A stretch of DNA of 64,000 bases from Streptomyces sp. col6 (lineage in GTDB: Bacteria > Actinomycetota > Actinomycetes > Streptomycetales > Streptomycetaceae). The DNA lies in the NCBI RefSeq assembly GCF_008042035.1, contig NZ_RDBL01000014.1, forward strand, positions 173,272-237,271, written 5' to 3'. Position 1 is the first letter of the stretch, and every line of letters begins with the position of its first letter. The notes beneath the pieces are model-generated. The model searched no databases. It was not told the DNA's origin and was given only the letters and a program-made list of their open reading frames with translations. Shown here piece by piece: positions 25,605 through 32,949 of the stretch. Both the position numbers and the translations under genes were made by a program.

Positions 25605-26690
25605 TCAGTGCCGGCCCGCGACGAGCAGCAGGTCGTCGCGCAGGGCGCTGTAGGCGGGCTTGGCCTTGTAGTTCTCGTCGAAGAGGTTGGCCGCGCCCTC
25701 GCCTTCGAAGGTGGACGGCACCCAGGAGTACTTGTCGGTGAAGCCCCAGACGGTGAAGTCGGTGCACTTCGGGGTCAGCAGGCAGCCGCGCAGCAGTACG
25801 TCGTAGCCCTCGGCCTGCGCTTCCTGCTCGGTGCTGTCGGAGAGCATCGGGATGCGCACGTCGGCCTCGGTGATCGCGGTCTCCAGGCCGAGGTCGTCGA
25901 ACCGCTTCATGTTCTCGGCGATGTCGTGGGGCGCGTTGTACTGGACGGAGAGGTGGCCCTGGATGCCGACGCCGTCGATCGGTACGTGCTGCTTGCGCAG
26001 CTTCACGACCAGGTCGTGGAGGGCGGTGCTCTTCGCGTTGACGCCCTCGATGTTGTAGTCGTTGATGAACAGTCTGGCCCTGGGGTCGGCCTCGTGGGCC
26101 CAGCGGAAGGCGTCCGCGATGTAGCCGGGGCCCAGCTTCCGGAGCCAGATGGAGTCGCGCAGGGTGCCGTCGTCGTTGAACGCCTCGTTGACGACGTCCC
26201 ACTGCCAGACGCGGCCCTTGAAGTGACGGGCCTCGTCGGTGATGTGCTTGCGCAGGATCGCGCGCAGCTGGTCGGCGGTGAAGTCGCCGGTGGTGAGCCA
26301 GGTGGGCAGCTGATTGTGCCAGAGCAGGGTGTGGCCGCGCACGAGCTGGCCGTTGGCGCGGGCGAAGTCGACGAGCTCGTCGGCCGCCGACCAGTCGTAC
26401 GTACCCCGGCTCGGCTCGACGACCTCCCACTTCATGACGTTCTCGGGGGTGACGGAGCTGAACTCGCTCGCGGCCTTGGCCCGGTAGGGCGCGTCGTCGG
26501 CCAGGGCCGCCATGTCGACCGCGGTGCCGATGCGCAGGTCGGCGCGCTTGCCGAGGGAGCCGAGCGTGGTGGCCGGAGGCTTCTCGGGTCCGCCCTCGTG
26601 GCCGGAGTGCGCGAAGGCGTTGATGGTGCAGGGGGCGAGCAGGGCAGCGGCGGCGGCGCCGACCAGCACGGCCTTGATTGGCTTGCGCAT
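25605..26690 (-). CDS. Secreted GH10 endo-1,4-beta-xylanase
   Basis: A 361-residue exported xylanase cutting the xylan backbone. Signal peptide MRKPIKAVLVGAAAAALLAP is followed by a single GH10 barrel with no binding module: ENVMKWEVVEPSRG, GHTLLWHNQLPTW, the acid/base Glu in WDVVNEAF, DYNIEG, GIQGHLS and the nucleophile Glu in ETAITEADVR, then VWGFTDKYSW. Start ATG 26690 has GGAAAGGG about 10 nt upstream. The palindrome CGAAACTTTCG lies about 80 bp upstream, an element described ahead of S. lividans xylanase genes, so xylan control is likely. Confidence 0.93.
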   Translation of the reverse strand: MRKPIKAVLVGAAAAALLAPCTINAFAHSGHEGGPEKPPATTLGSLGKRADLRIGTAVDMAALADDAPYRAKAASEFSSVTPENVMKWEVVEPSRGTYDWSAADELVDFARANGQLVRGHTLLWHNQLPTWLTTGDFTADQLRAILRKHITDEARHFKGRVWQWDVVNEAFNDDGTLRDSIWLRKLGPGYIADAFRWAHEADPRARLFINDYNIEGVNAKSTALHDLVVKLRKQHVPIDGVGIQGHLSVQYNAPHDIAENMKRFDDLGLETAITEADVRIPMLSDSTEQEAQAEGYDVLLRGCLLTPKCTDFTVWGFTDKYSWVPSTFEGEGAANLFDENYKAKPAYSALRDDLLLVAGRH

Positions 26691-26768
26691 GACAGAAAAC
26701 CCTTTCCGGGAAGCGCACGGCGCTGTGCCCGGAGGTGGGCCGGGCCGCGTGCGCGGGTGTGGGTGTTT

Positions 26769-26779
26769 CGAAAGTTTCG
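26769..26779 (-). promoter_or_regulatory. Xylanase-type palindromic operator CGAAACTTTCG
   Basis: CGAAAGTTTCG on the plus strand, read CGAAACTTTCG on the coding strand, an 11-bp palindrome upstream of the GH10 gene. From memory this is the same palindrome described in promoter regions of S. lividans xylanase genes (xlnA/B/C). Confidence 0.65.
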
Positions 26780-26786
26780 CGCACTC

Positions 26787-26873
26787 GTCCGTACCTCCGG
26801 CGGGCCGGTGGTACGGACGAGGAGCGACCGGGCGGGACGCGCTGCGGTAAGGGCCGCGCGCGCCCCGCCCGGT
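26787..26873 (-). terminator. Double hairpin terminator after the GH3 gene
   Basis: First hairpin after the GH3 stop: ACCGGGCGGGACGCGC (26827-26842) and GCGCGCCCCGCCCGGT (26858-26873), 16 bp with one mismatch. Second: GTCCGTACC (26787-26795) and GGTACGGAC (26810-26818) with inner CCGG/CCGG pairing. Together they insulate the GH10 promoter. Confidence 0.7.
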
Positions 26874-26887
26874 GGTACGTGAGCCGG

Positions 26888-29302
26888 TCAGCCGCGTAGG
26901 GGGGCGGCCGCCGTCACGGGTTCGACCAGGGCGTCGCACACCAGCCGGCGCCGGTGGTCGAGCGTGCGCTCGGGACCGTTGAGCCGCAGGTGCACGGTGT
27001 GCCGGATGTCCCCGGCACCGCTGGAGGTGGCGAGCCGCAGCTCCAGCGCGCCCGGCTCCACGACCCGCAGGCCGCCGATGCCGGTGAAGGAGACCAGATC
27101 GGCGTGGAACCGGAAGCGCACCCGCGCCTCCTCGCCCGCGTCGAGCGGCACCCGGGCGTAGCCGATGAGCCGGGTGTCGGGCCGGGTCGTCTGGGCGACC
27201 GGGTCGTGCACGTACAGCTGGACGACCTCCGCGCCGGCCCGGTCGCCGGTGTTGCGGACGGTCAGCTCGATGTCGGCGGAGCCGTCGGTGGGGATCTCCG
27301 CGGGCGGCGCGGTGCCGGGCTCCCAGGCGAAGGAGGTGTACGTCAGCCCGTGGCCGAAGGGGTACAGCGGCGTCGGGTCAAGGTTGCTGACCCCGTTGGC
27401 GAGTCCGAGCGGCGGCTGGAGGTACGTCCACGGCTGGCCGCCCGGGTGGCGCGGCACGGAGACCGGAAGCCGGCCGGAGGGGCTGACCCGGCCGGAGAGC
27501 ACCGAGGCGAGGGCGGGGCCGCCCTCCTCACCGGGGAAGAACGCCTGCACCACGGCGGCGGTGCGCTCCGCCCAGCGGCCGAGCGCGTACGGGCGGCCCG
27601 TGACCAGGACCAGGACGACCGGGGTGCCGCTGTCAAGCAGCGCGTCGAGCAGTTCGCCCTGAACGCCCGGCAGCGACAGGTCGTCGGCGTCGCAGCCTTC
27701 GCCGGAGGTGCCGCGCCCGAACAGTCCGGCCCGGTCCCCGAGCACGGCGACGCACACATCCGCGTCCCGGGCCGCCTCCACCGCGTCCGCGATGCCGGAG
27801 GTGTCCGTCCCGTCGACCTCGCAGCCGGGGGCGCCGGTGACCGTGGCGGCGGGGAACGCGCCGCGCACCGCGTCGAGCACGGTGGGGATGTCGATGCCCA
27901 TGGCGACTCCGGGGTGCAGGACGCCGACATGGCTCGGGAAGGAGTAGCAGCCGAGCATCGCGAGCGCGTCGTCCGCGCGGGGGCCGACCACGGCGATCCG
28001 CCCGGTCCCGGCGAGCGGCAGGGCGCCGCGCGGGTTGGCGAGCAGGACCACGGCCTGTTCGGCGAGTTCGCGGGCGAGGGCGCGGTTGCGCGGCGGGTCC
28101 AGGTCGATGGTCTCGCGGGCCTGCTCCGGGTCGCTGTCCCGCAGGAGTGCGGGCACCGGGGTCCAGTCGGGGTCGAGGAGCCCGAGGGCGCACTTCTGGA
28201 GGAGGACCCGGCGCAGGGCGCGGTCGACGAGGTCCTCGGGGACCGTACCGGCGAGGACGGCGGCGGCGAGTTCGTCGCCGTAGCTGCGGACGGTGGGCAG
28301 TTCGACGTCGACCCCGGCGCGCAGCGCGAGGCGGGCCGCGTCGGCGCGGTCCTCGGCGATCCTGTGCAGGGTCTCCAGGAAGCCGATGGCGAAGTAGTCG
28401 GCGACCACGGTGCCCTCGAAGCCCCAGGTGTCGCGGAGCAGTCCGGTGAGCAGGGCGGGGTCGGCCGCCGAGGGCACCCCGTCGATCTCCGCGTAGGACT
28501 GCATGACCGAGCGTGCGCCGCCTTCGAGGAGGGCCATCTCGAAGGGCGGCAGGATGACGTCGGCGAGTTCCCTGGCCCCGGCCCGGACGGGCGAGAGGTT
28601 GCGGGCGCCGGCCGATGCCGCGTATCCGGCGAAGTGCTTGAGGGTGGCGACGATCCCGGCGGACTCAAGGCCCTTCACGTACGCGGTGCCGATGGTGGCG
28701 ACCAGGTAGGGGTCCTCGCCGATGGTCTCCTCGACGCGACCCCAGCGCAGGTCGCGCACCACGTCCAGGACCGGGGCGAGGCCCTGGTGGATGCCCACGG
28801 ACCGCATGTCGCCGCCGATCCGGTGGGCCATCTCGGTGACCAGGTCCGGGTTCCAGGCCGCACCCCAGGACAGCGGGACCGGGTAGGCGGTGGCGCCCCA
28901 GGCGGTGAAGCCGGCGAGGCATTCCTCGTGGGCGAGCGCCGGGATGCCGAAGCGGCCGGCGCCGGCGATGGCCCGCTGGGCGCGGGCCAGCGAGATCGCG
29001 CCGACGGCGGGGTCGACGGGGGCGGTGCCGAAGGGGCGGGTCAGCTGGCCGAGGCCGCGCGGGATCAGCGCGTCCCAGTCGATCGCGTCGACCATCTCGT
29101 TCTGGTGCGGGGCGACCCCGTCCCCGTCGGCGTCGGCGCCCACCCAGATGCCGTACAGCTGGGCGGTCTTCTCCTGGAGGGTCATCCGGGAGACAAGGTC
29201 GGCCACACGCTCCTCGGGGGCGAGCGCGGGGTCCTGCCAGGGGCCGTCGGCGGCGGTGGCCGCTGCGGTCCTACGGGCGTGCGGAACAGGGGGGTTTGCC
29301 AT
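26888..29302 (-). CDS. GH3 beta-xylosidase/beta-glucosidase (BxlA-like)
   Basis: An 804-residue enzyme with no signal peptide, so it acts inside the cell on imported xylo-oligosaccharides. GH3 N-domain: LVSRMTLQEKTAQLYG, LAHEECLAGF, GEDPYLV, TLKHFAGYAAS and the nucleophile Asp in TVVADYFAIGFL. C-domain: VVLLANPRGALPL, GDRAGLFGRGTSGEG (acid/base region). A fibronectin III-like domain closes the protein (YPFGHGLTYTSF to the end). ATG 29302 is chosen over an upstream frame; GAGAGGA lies 11 nt away. The gene follows a CUT1 permease gene by 52 bp, which reproduces the end of the Streptomyces bxlEFGA operon (bxlG-bxlA). Confidence 0.87.
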   Translation of the reverse strand: MANPPVPHARRTAAATAADGPWQDPALAPEERVADLVSRMTLQEKTAQLYGIWVGADADGDGVAPHQNEMVDAIDWDALIPRGLGQLTRPFGTAPVDPAVGAISLARAQRAIAGAGRFGIPALAHEECLAGFTAWGATAYPVPLSWGAAWNPDLVTEMAHRIGGDMRSVGIHQGLAPVLDVVRDLRWGRVEETIGEDPYLVATIGTAYVKGLESAGIVATLKHFAGYAASAGARNLSPVRAGARELADVILPPFEMALLEGGARSVMQSYAEIDGVPSAADPALLTGLLRDTWGFEGTVVADYFAIGFLETLHRIAEDRADAARLALRAGVDVELPTVRSYGDELAAAVLAGTVPEDLVDRALRRVLLQKCALGLLDPDWTPVPALLRDSDPEQARETIDLDPPRNRALARELAEQAVVLLANPRGALPLAGTGRIAVVGPRADDALAMLGCYSFPSHVGVLHPGVAMGIDIPTVLDAVRGAFPAATVTGAPGCEVDGTDTSGIADAVEAARDADVCVAVLGDRAGLFGRGTSGEGCDADDLSLPGVQGELLDALLDSGTPVVLVLVTGRPYALGRWAERTAAVVQAFFPGEEGGPALASVLSGRVSPSGRLPVSVPRHPGGQPWTYLQPPLGLANGVSNLDPTPLYPFGHGLTYTSFAWEPGTAPPAEIPTDGSADIELTVRNTGDRAGAEVVQLYVHDPVAQTTRPDTRLIGYARVPLDAGEEARVRFRFHADLVSFTGIGGLRVVEPGALELRLATSSGAGDIRHTVHLRLNGPERTLDHRRRLVCDALVEPVTAAAPLRG

Positions 29303-29354
29303 GGCGGCGGGGATTCCTCTCAAGAGTGCGGTGGTACGGGGCGGCATGGACGCG

Positions 29355-30134
29355 CTACTTGCCGCCCACCCCCATCAGTCCGTTGACCAGCGCCTTCCGT
29401 GCCACGAGGTACACGGCGAAGATCGGTACGACGGAGAGCACGATCGCGGCGAGCACGGCCGGGATGTTCACCCCGAACTGGGACATGAAGTTGAAGAGAC
29501 CGAGGGTCAGTACGCGGTTCTCCTCGGACTGGGTCAGGATCAGCGGGAACAGGAAGCCGTTCCACGCCTGGAGGGCCGTGTAGATCGCCACCGTGCTGAT
29601 GCCCGCCTTGGACATCGGGATCGCCAACTGCCACAGCATCCGCAGCGACGAGGCGCCGTCGAGCGCCATGGCCTCGTACATCTCCTCGGAGACGTCGCGC
29701 ATGGTGCCGCTGAGGATCAGCACCGCGACCGGCATGGCGAAGGCCGCGGTCGGCAGGATGATCGCCGGCAGGCTGTCGTACAGGCCCATCTTGGTGATGA
29801 GCAGGTAGAGCGGCACGATCACGGCCTGGGCGGGGATGGCGACGCCGAGCAGGAAGGTGCGGAAGGCGAGTCCGGAGAGCCTGCTGCGGGTGCGTACCGC
29901 GACGTACGCGACGGGGATCGAGAGGACCAGCACGATCGCCGTGGTCGCCACGGCGACGATCGCCGTGTTGGAGAGCATCGTGGAGAAGCCGCTGTCCAGC
30001 ACCGTGCGGTAGTTGTCGAGCGTCGGGTCGGTCGGGACGGCCAGCGGGTCGCCGTTCAGCGCCTCGTCCTGGTGCATCAGCGAGGACGAGACCAGCGTGT
30101 AGAGCGGGACGATCACGAGCAGGAGCCAGACCAC
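29355..30134 (-). CDS. CUT1 sugar ABC permease (BxlG/MalG-like) with a disrupted 5' end
   Basis: The open frame encodes a MalG-type permease with about six membrane segments: VVWLLLVIVPLYTLVSSSLM, the SNTAIVAVATTAIVLVLSIP block, and the EAA loop EEMYEAMALDGASSLRMLWQ. It should take up xylo-oligosaccharides for the GH3 enzyme just downstream. The residues before segment 1 (TPRRRRRWGNPLAGLGS) are also normal for the family, but no usable start codon precedes them in this frame. The first in-frame candidate is GTG 30134, inside membrane segment 1, giving 259 residues. A good start with a ribosome site (ATG 30319) exists in another frame and stops at 30203. Partner genes for the binding protein and MalF-type permease are missing. 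Probably a recently damaged gene. Confidence 0.65.
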   Translation of the reverse strand: MVWLLLVIVPLYTLVSSSLMHQDEALNGDPLAVPTDPTLDNYRTVLDSGFSTMLSNTAIVAVATTAIVLVLSIPVAYVAVRTRSRLSGLAFRTFLLGVAIPAQAVIVPLYLLITKMGLYDSLPAIILPTAAFAMPVAVLILSGTMRDVSEEMYEAMALDGASSLRMLWQLAIPMSKAGISTVAIYTALQAWNGFLFPLILTQSEENRVLTLGLFNFMSQFGVNIPAVLAAIVLSVVPIFAVYLVARKALVNGLMGVGGK

Positions 30135-30200
30135 CGAGCCGAGGCCGGCCAGCGGGTTGCCCCACCTGCGGCGTCGCCGCGGGGTGGCGGGGCGGATGCG

Positions 30201-30240
30201 GGTCAGGGGCTGCGCGGGGCGCGCCGCGCAGCCCCTGACC
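30201..30240. repeat. Perfect 17-bp hairpin inside the permease 5' region
   Basis: GGTCAGGGGCTGCGCGG (30201-30217) and CCGCGCAGCCCCTGACC (30224-30240), perfect, 6-nt loop. The right arm overlaps the outer end of a 54-bp inverted copy of an entA segment. It may work as a terminator, but its position inside a coding region suggests a rearrangement scar. Confidence 0.75.
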
Positions 30241-30319
30241 GACCTGCAGCGCGGGATGTGGCCGGCCGGCGAGGCACGGGACGACGAGGGGCGGTGGGTT
30301 CGCGCAGTGAGGCAGACAT
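30203..30319 (-). pseudogene. Detached N-terminal fragment of the sugar permease gene
   Basis: ATG 30319, preceded by GGAG 8 nt upstream, opens a 38-residue frame (MSASLREPTAPRR...) that ends at TGA within the hairpin at 30203. The first 11-13 residues would make a natural N-terminus for a CUT1 permease if joined to RRRWGNPLAG in the frame of the permease. The rest is translated from the inserted, entA-derived inverted sequence. I read this as the original start, separated from its gene by a frame-changing insertion of roughly 90-100 bp. Confidence 0.5.
30233..30286 (+). repeat. Inverted copy of an entA segment (54 bp, 52 identical)
   Basis: Matches the reverse complement of 30552-30605, with 42 bp uninterrupted (30245-30286). 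It reproduces the entA codons around DMQRGMWPAGEARDD in opposite orientation; the only two differences are at 30237 and 30244. Confidence 0.85.
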
Positions 30320-30369
30320 CGTGGTTGTCTCCAGTGGGGGAGGGCTGCGAGCCGCTGTGGGGGACCCGG

Positions 30370-31206
30370 TCAGGCGCGCAGGGTGGCGCCGCCGTCGACG
30401 TACAGGTCGTGCAGGGTGATGTGGCGGGCCCGGTCGGACACAAGGAAGGCGACCGCCTCGGCGACGTCGGACGGTTCGGCGATCCTGCCCAGCGGTATGC
30501 CCGTGCGGTAGCTCGCGAGGTCCCCGGCTATGACACGCTGCGCGGCGGGCCCGTCGTCCCGTGCCTCGCCGGCCGGCCACATCCCGCGCTGCATGTCGGT
30601 GAGGGTGGAGCCCGGTGAGACGGTGTTGCACCGGACGCCCAGGGGCGCCAACTCCAGGCCGAGGCACTTGGTGAACATGACGGAGGCGGCCTTGGACGCG
30701 GCGTAGGCCGCCATGGTCGTACGGGGGATGCCGGCGGCGTTGGACGCGACGGTGACGATGCTGCCGGCACCGCGCCCGGCCATCCGGCGCGAGACGGCCC
30801 GCGAGACGTGGAACACCCCGTCGGTGTTGACGGCGAAGGTGGCCGCCCAGTCCTCGTCGGTGAGCTCGGCGACGGGCGAACACCGCAGTATCCCGGCGAC
30901 GTTGACCGCGATGTCCAGGGCGCCGAGCGTGTCCTCGGCCTCGGCGACGAGGGCTTCGACGGCCGCCGCGTCCGTGACGTCCAGCGTCCGCCCGACGACG
31001 CTCCCGACGTACTCCCGGGCCAGGGCGTCCACGCCTTCGGCGTCCACATCGGTCGCAAGGACCCGGCAGCCGCGTGCGGCGAGGGCGCCGACGACCGCCT
31101 CGCCTATGCCGCGCCCGGCTCCCGTCACGAGGGCCAGCCGGCCGGCGAGTTCCTGATCCGGGGGCAGGAGGGGACGACCGGAAGCAGGGGGGGAATGCGG
31201 CGCCAT
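30370..31206 (-). CDS. EntA-like 2,3-dihydro-2,3-dihydroxybenzoate dehydrogenase (SDR)
   Basis: A 278-residue short-chain dehydrogenase, expected to make 2,3-dihydroxybenzoate, the building block of catechol siderophores. The Rossmann motif is ALVTGAGRGIGEAV, the NNAG equivalent is NVAGIL, and the catalytic set is Ser in VASNAAG and YAASK. The ending DRARHITLHDLYVDGGATL is the EntA/DhbA hallmark that separates it from other SDRs. ATG 31206 follows an iron box by about 110 bp. No entB/C/E/F genes are adjacent. It sits instead where sugar-transporter genes would be expected, upstream of a damaged permease gene. Another SDR role is possible. Confidence 0.75.
   Translation of the reverse strand: MAPHSPPASGRPLLPPDQELAGRLALVTGAGRGIGEAVVGALAARGCRVLATDVDAEGVDALAREYVGSVVGRTLDVTDAAAVEALVAEAEDTLGALDIAVNVAGILRCSPVAELTDEDWAATFAVNTDGVFHVSRAVSRRMAGRGAGSIVTVASNAAGIPRTTMAAYAASKAASVMFTKCLGLELAPLGVRCNTVSPGSTLTDMQRGMWPAGEARDDGPAAQRVIAGDLASYRTGIPLGRIAEPSDVAEAVAFLVSDRARHITLHDLYVDGGATLRA
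30552..30605 (-). repeat. entA-internal partner of the 54-bp inverted repeat
   Basis: Source segment, within codons for TLTDMQRGMWPAGEARDDG, of the inverted copy at 30233-30286. The two copies are about 265 bp apart and could pair as a long hairpin in an entA read-through transcript. Confidence 0.85.
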
Positions 31207-31315
31207 GGCCTGAGGTCTCCATTGCCGATGAGGGGTGAGTGGGCCTGTGCCGAGCGATTGACGTCGTTTCAGGGCAGGAGTGTGCCCCGGTGCCGCCGCC
31301 GACCATCCGACACAC

Positions 31316-31334
31316 TTAGGCAAGCCTAACCATA
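31316..31334 (-). promoter_or_regulatory. Iron box (DmdR1/IdeR-type operator) upstream of entA-like gene
   Basis: TTAGGCAAGCCTAACCATA, with a perfect TTAGGC-AA-GCCTAA core. It matches 14 of 19 positions of the DtxR/IdeR-family consensus as I remember it (TTAGGTTAGGCTAACCTAA). It should repress the entA-like gene in high iron. Confidence 0.75.
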
Positions 31335-31672
31335 TGTTGATCGCGTGGGCGAGGGGGTCCGAACGCGGATACCCGACGCTTCGCATGGCTCGTGATGCAC
31401 CTTTTGCCCCCTTTTAAGGCAAAGGTCAAATGTGCGCGACTGGAGTGGTTTTGATGGTGATAAAAGCTATCAAAACGGACCAATGCCTTACTTCGGTCGC
31501 AGTGGGCAGCGTCACGTTCGCCGTTTCTGACGCGTAATCCGATCTCCGGGTTCCCAGTCGTGCCAAGAAATTTGACATCCCCCGGCTCGGGCGATCATGA
31601 GTATTTCCTTTGATGGATCTTGCAAAACAATTGTGATCAGCAATTCCGGGCTTGTTCCGGCCGTCGTTTCTC
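31335..31672. other. Intergenic region with the promoter of the riboswitch transcript
   Basis: About 340 bp, AT-richer than its surroundings, with no credible gene. It carries direct-repeat-like AT tracts (TTTTGATGGTGATAAAAG near 31450) and a possible sigma70-type promoter at 31572-31600. Long untranslated leaders with upstream regulation are typical for riboswitch-controlled cell-wall hydrolase genes. Confidence 0.5.
31572..31600 (+). promoter_or_regulatory. Possible promoter of the ydaO riboswitch transcript
   Basis: A consensus -35 TTGACA at 31572-31577 is followed after 17 bp by a weak -10 TCATGA (31595-31600). The distance to the riboswitch core is plausible. The -10 match is poor. Confidence 0.35.
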
Positions 31673-31866
31673 GCTTACGGTCCCGTCATCAATCCGGATG
31701 GAACGCCGAATCCTGCCGCCGTCCGGGAACCCGACCACTCACGTACGGCAGGAGCGGGGGACCCAGGTTTGCCGCCGGTCCGGAATCCGGAGCGGCTAGG
31801 GGTGAAGTCGCCATGTGCGGCCGGACATCTCCAGTCCGAACCCGACAGCTCACCTCGTAGGCGACG
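31673..31866 (+). ncRNA. ydaO-yuaA riboswitch (c-di-AMP sensing)
   Basis: The leader contains the sequence hallmarks of the ydaO class: GGTCCCGTCATCAATCCGGA, AATCCTGCCGCC (31709-31720) pairing with CGGCAGGAGCGGGGGACCCA (from 31746), and GCGGCTAGGGGTGAAG (31792-31807). A late helix GTCGCC (31807-31812)/GGCGAC (31860-31865) ends directly against the ribosome-binding site GGAGAGG of the next gene. In Streptomyces, this riboswitch typically lowers expression of cell-wall hydrolases when c-di-AMP is high. Boundaries are approximate. Confidence 0.85.
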
Positions 31867-31880
31867 GAGAGGAAACAGTC

Positions 31881-32753
31881 ATGCCCATCACGGGTAAGCA
31901 CCGTCGTGCCAAGTCCGCGTCCCTGACCCGCGGTTTCATCGCCGTGAGCGCGGGCGGAGCCGTTCTCGCGCTCCCCCTGATCTCCGCCGGATCGGCCTCC
32001 GCCGCTCCCGCCAAGGCCGTCGTCGCCGAAAAGGCCGCAGCCCCGACTTCCGTCGCCGGCAAGGAAATTGCCGCGCAGAAGGCCGCGCCCACCACCTATT
32101 CCGTGGTCTCCGGCGACTCCCTTTACAAGATCGCCCAGGGGCATTCCCTCGGCGGCGGCTGGGAGCGGCTGTACAAGGACAACCGCGGCGTTGTCGGCAG
32201 CAACCCCGACCTGATTCACCCGGGTCTGAAGCTCACCATCGGCGGCAAGTCCGAGGCCGCTGCCCCGAAGGCCGCGAAGAAGAGCGAATTCAAGGCGGAG
32301 AACGCCGAGAAGAACGGCGACACCGCCCCCCGGACCCAGAGCGCCGACCGCGCCGACCGCTCCGAGCGCACGGTCGTCCCCGTCGCCGAGAAGACCGCCG
32401 CGCCCGTGGAGACCCAGACGGCCGCCACGTACACCGACGACCTCGACGGCTGGATCAAGGAATCGCTGGCCGTCATGGCCGAGCACGGCATTCCGGGCAG
32501 CTACGACGGCATCTACCGCAACATCATGCGCGAGTCGTCGGGCAACCCGCTCGCGATCAACAACTGGGACGTCAACGCTGTCAATGGCACGCCCTCCAAG
32601 GGTCTGCTCCAGGTGATCCAGCCCACCTTCGACGCCTACCACGTGCCCGGTACGTCGACGGACATCTACGACCCGGTCGCCAACATCACGGCCGCGTGCA
32701 ACTACGCCGCCGCCACGTACGGCTCCATGGACAACGTGTTCGGCGCCTACTGA
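31881..32753 (+). CDS. Secreted LysM lytic transglycosylase (SLT domain)
   Basis: A 290-residue exported peptidoglycan hydrolase. Signal peptide to about residue 45 (ALPLISAGSASAAPA), a LysM domain for wall binding (about 70-120: TYSVVSGDSLYKIAQGHSLG, LIHPGLKLTIGG), a charged Lys/Glu/Ala linker (120-195), and a C-terminal SLT-type catalytic domain. The catalytic Glu is in NIMRESSGNPLAINNWD, followed by SKGLLQVIQPTFDAYH and the terminal NITAACNYAAATYGSMDNVFGAY. ATG 31881 is set by GGAGAGGAAA. The gene is controlled by the c-di-AMP riboswitch just upstream and ends in a T-tailed terminator. Likely used in wall remodelling during germination or growth. Confidence 0.9.
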   Translation: MPITGKHRRAKSASLTRGFIAVSAGGAVLALPLISAGSASAAPAKAVVAEKAAAPTSVAGKEIAAQKAAPTTYSVVSGDSLYKIAQGHSLGGGWERLYKDNRGVVGSNPDLIHPGLKLTIGGKSEAAAPKAAKKSEFKAENAEKNGDTAPRTQSADRADRSERTVVPVAEKTAAPVETQTAATYTDDLDGWIKESLAVMAEHGIPGSYDGIYRNIMRESSGNPLAINNWDVNAVNGTPSKGLLQVIQPTFDAYHVPGTSTDIYDPVANITAACNYAAATYGSMDNVFGAY

Positions 32754-32789
32754 TCTCATCGGCCCCGTGCTCGGGGCGGAGCCGTGAGC

Positions 32790-32830
32790 AGGGGTGGAAA
32801 GAAGCGGAATCGCTCCTTTCCACCCCTTTT
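32790..32830 (+). terminator. Intrinsic terminator of the LysM transglycosylase gene
   Basis: AGGGGTGGAAAG (32790-32801) and CTTTCCACCCCT (32816-32827), 12 bp, with inner AGCG/CGCT pairing and a TTTT tail. It is a textbook hairpin plus T-run, unusual for this GC-rich genome. Confidence 0.88.
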
Positions 32831-32949
32831 CGCATGCCGGTACAACCCTCGCACCGCACGAGGCGTCGAACAGGGCGCCCAGGAAGACAGCGGGCTCTTC
32901 CTGGCACCCCCCGGACTCGCCCGGTCATCCTTGATCCAAGGAGCCACTC

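Noticed and set aside
30201..30240. Ordinary terminator of the entA-like gene
   Set aside because: The stem is strong, but it lies 130 bp downstream inside the 5' part of another gene and is built from part of the inverted copy. It is better explained as a rearrangement scar, though it may still terminate.
30319..31315. A 370-codon minus-strand frame overlapping the entA-like gene
   Set aside because: Only its last 38 codons, after ATG 30319, have a ribosome site and make sense as the lost permease start. The rest is an out-of-frame reading of entA.
31597..31860. Small plus-strand frames within the leader of the transglycosylase gene
   Set aside because: The DNA matches ydaO riboswitch structure. 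The frames lack ribosome sites and protein-like composition.
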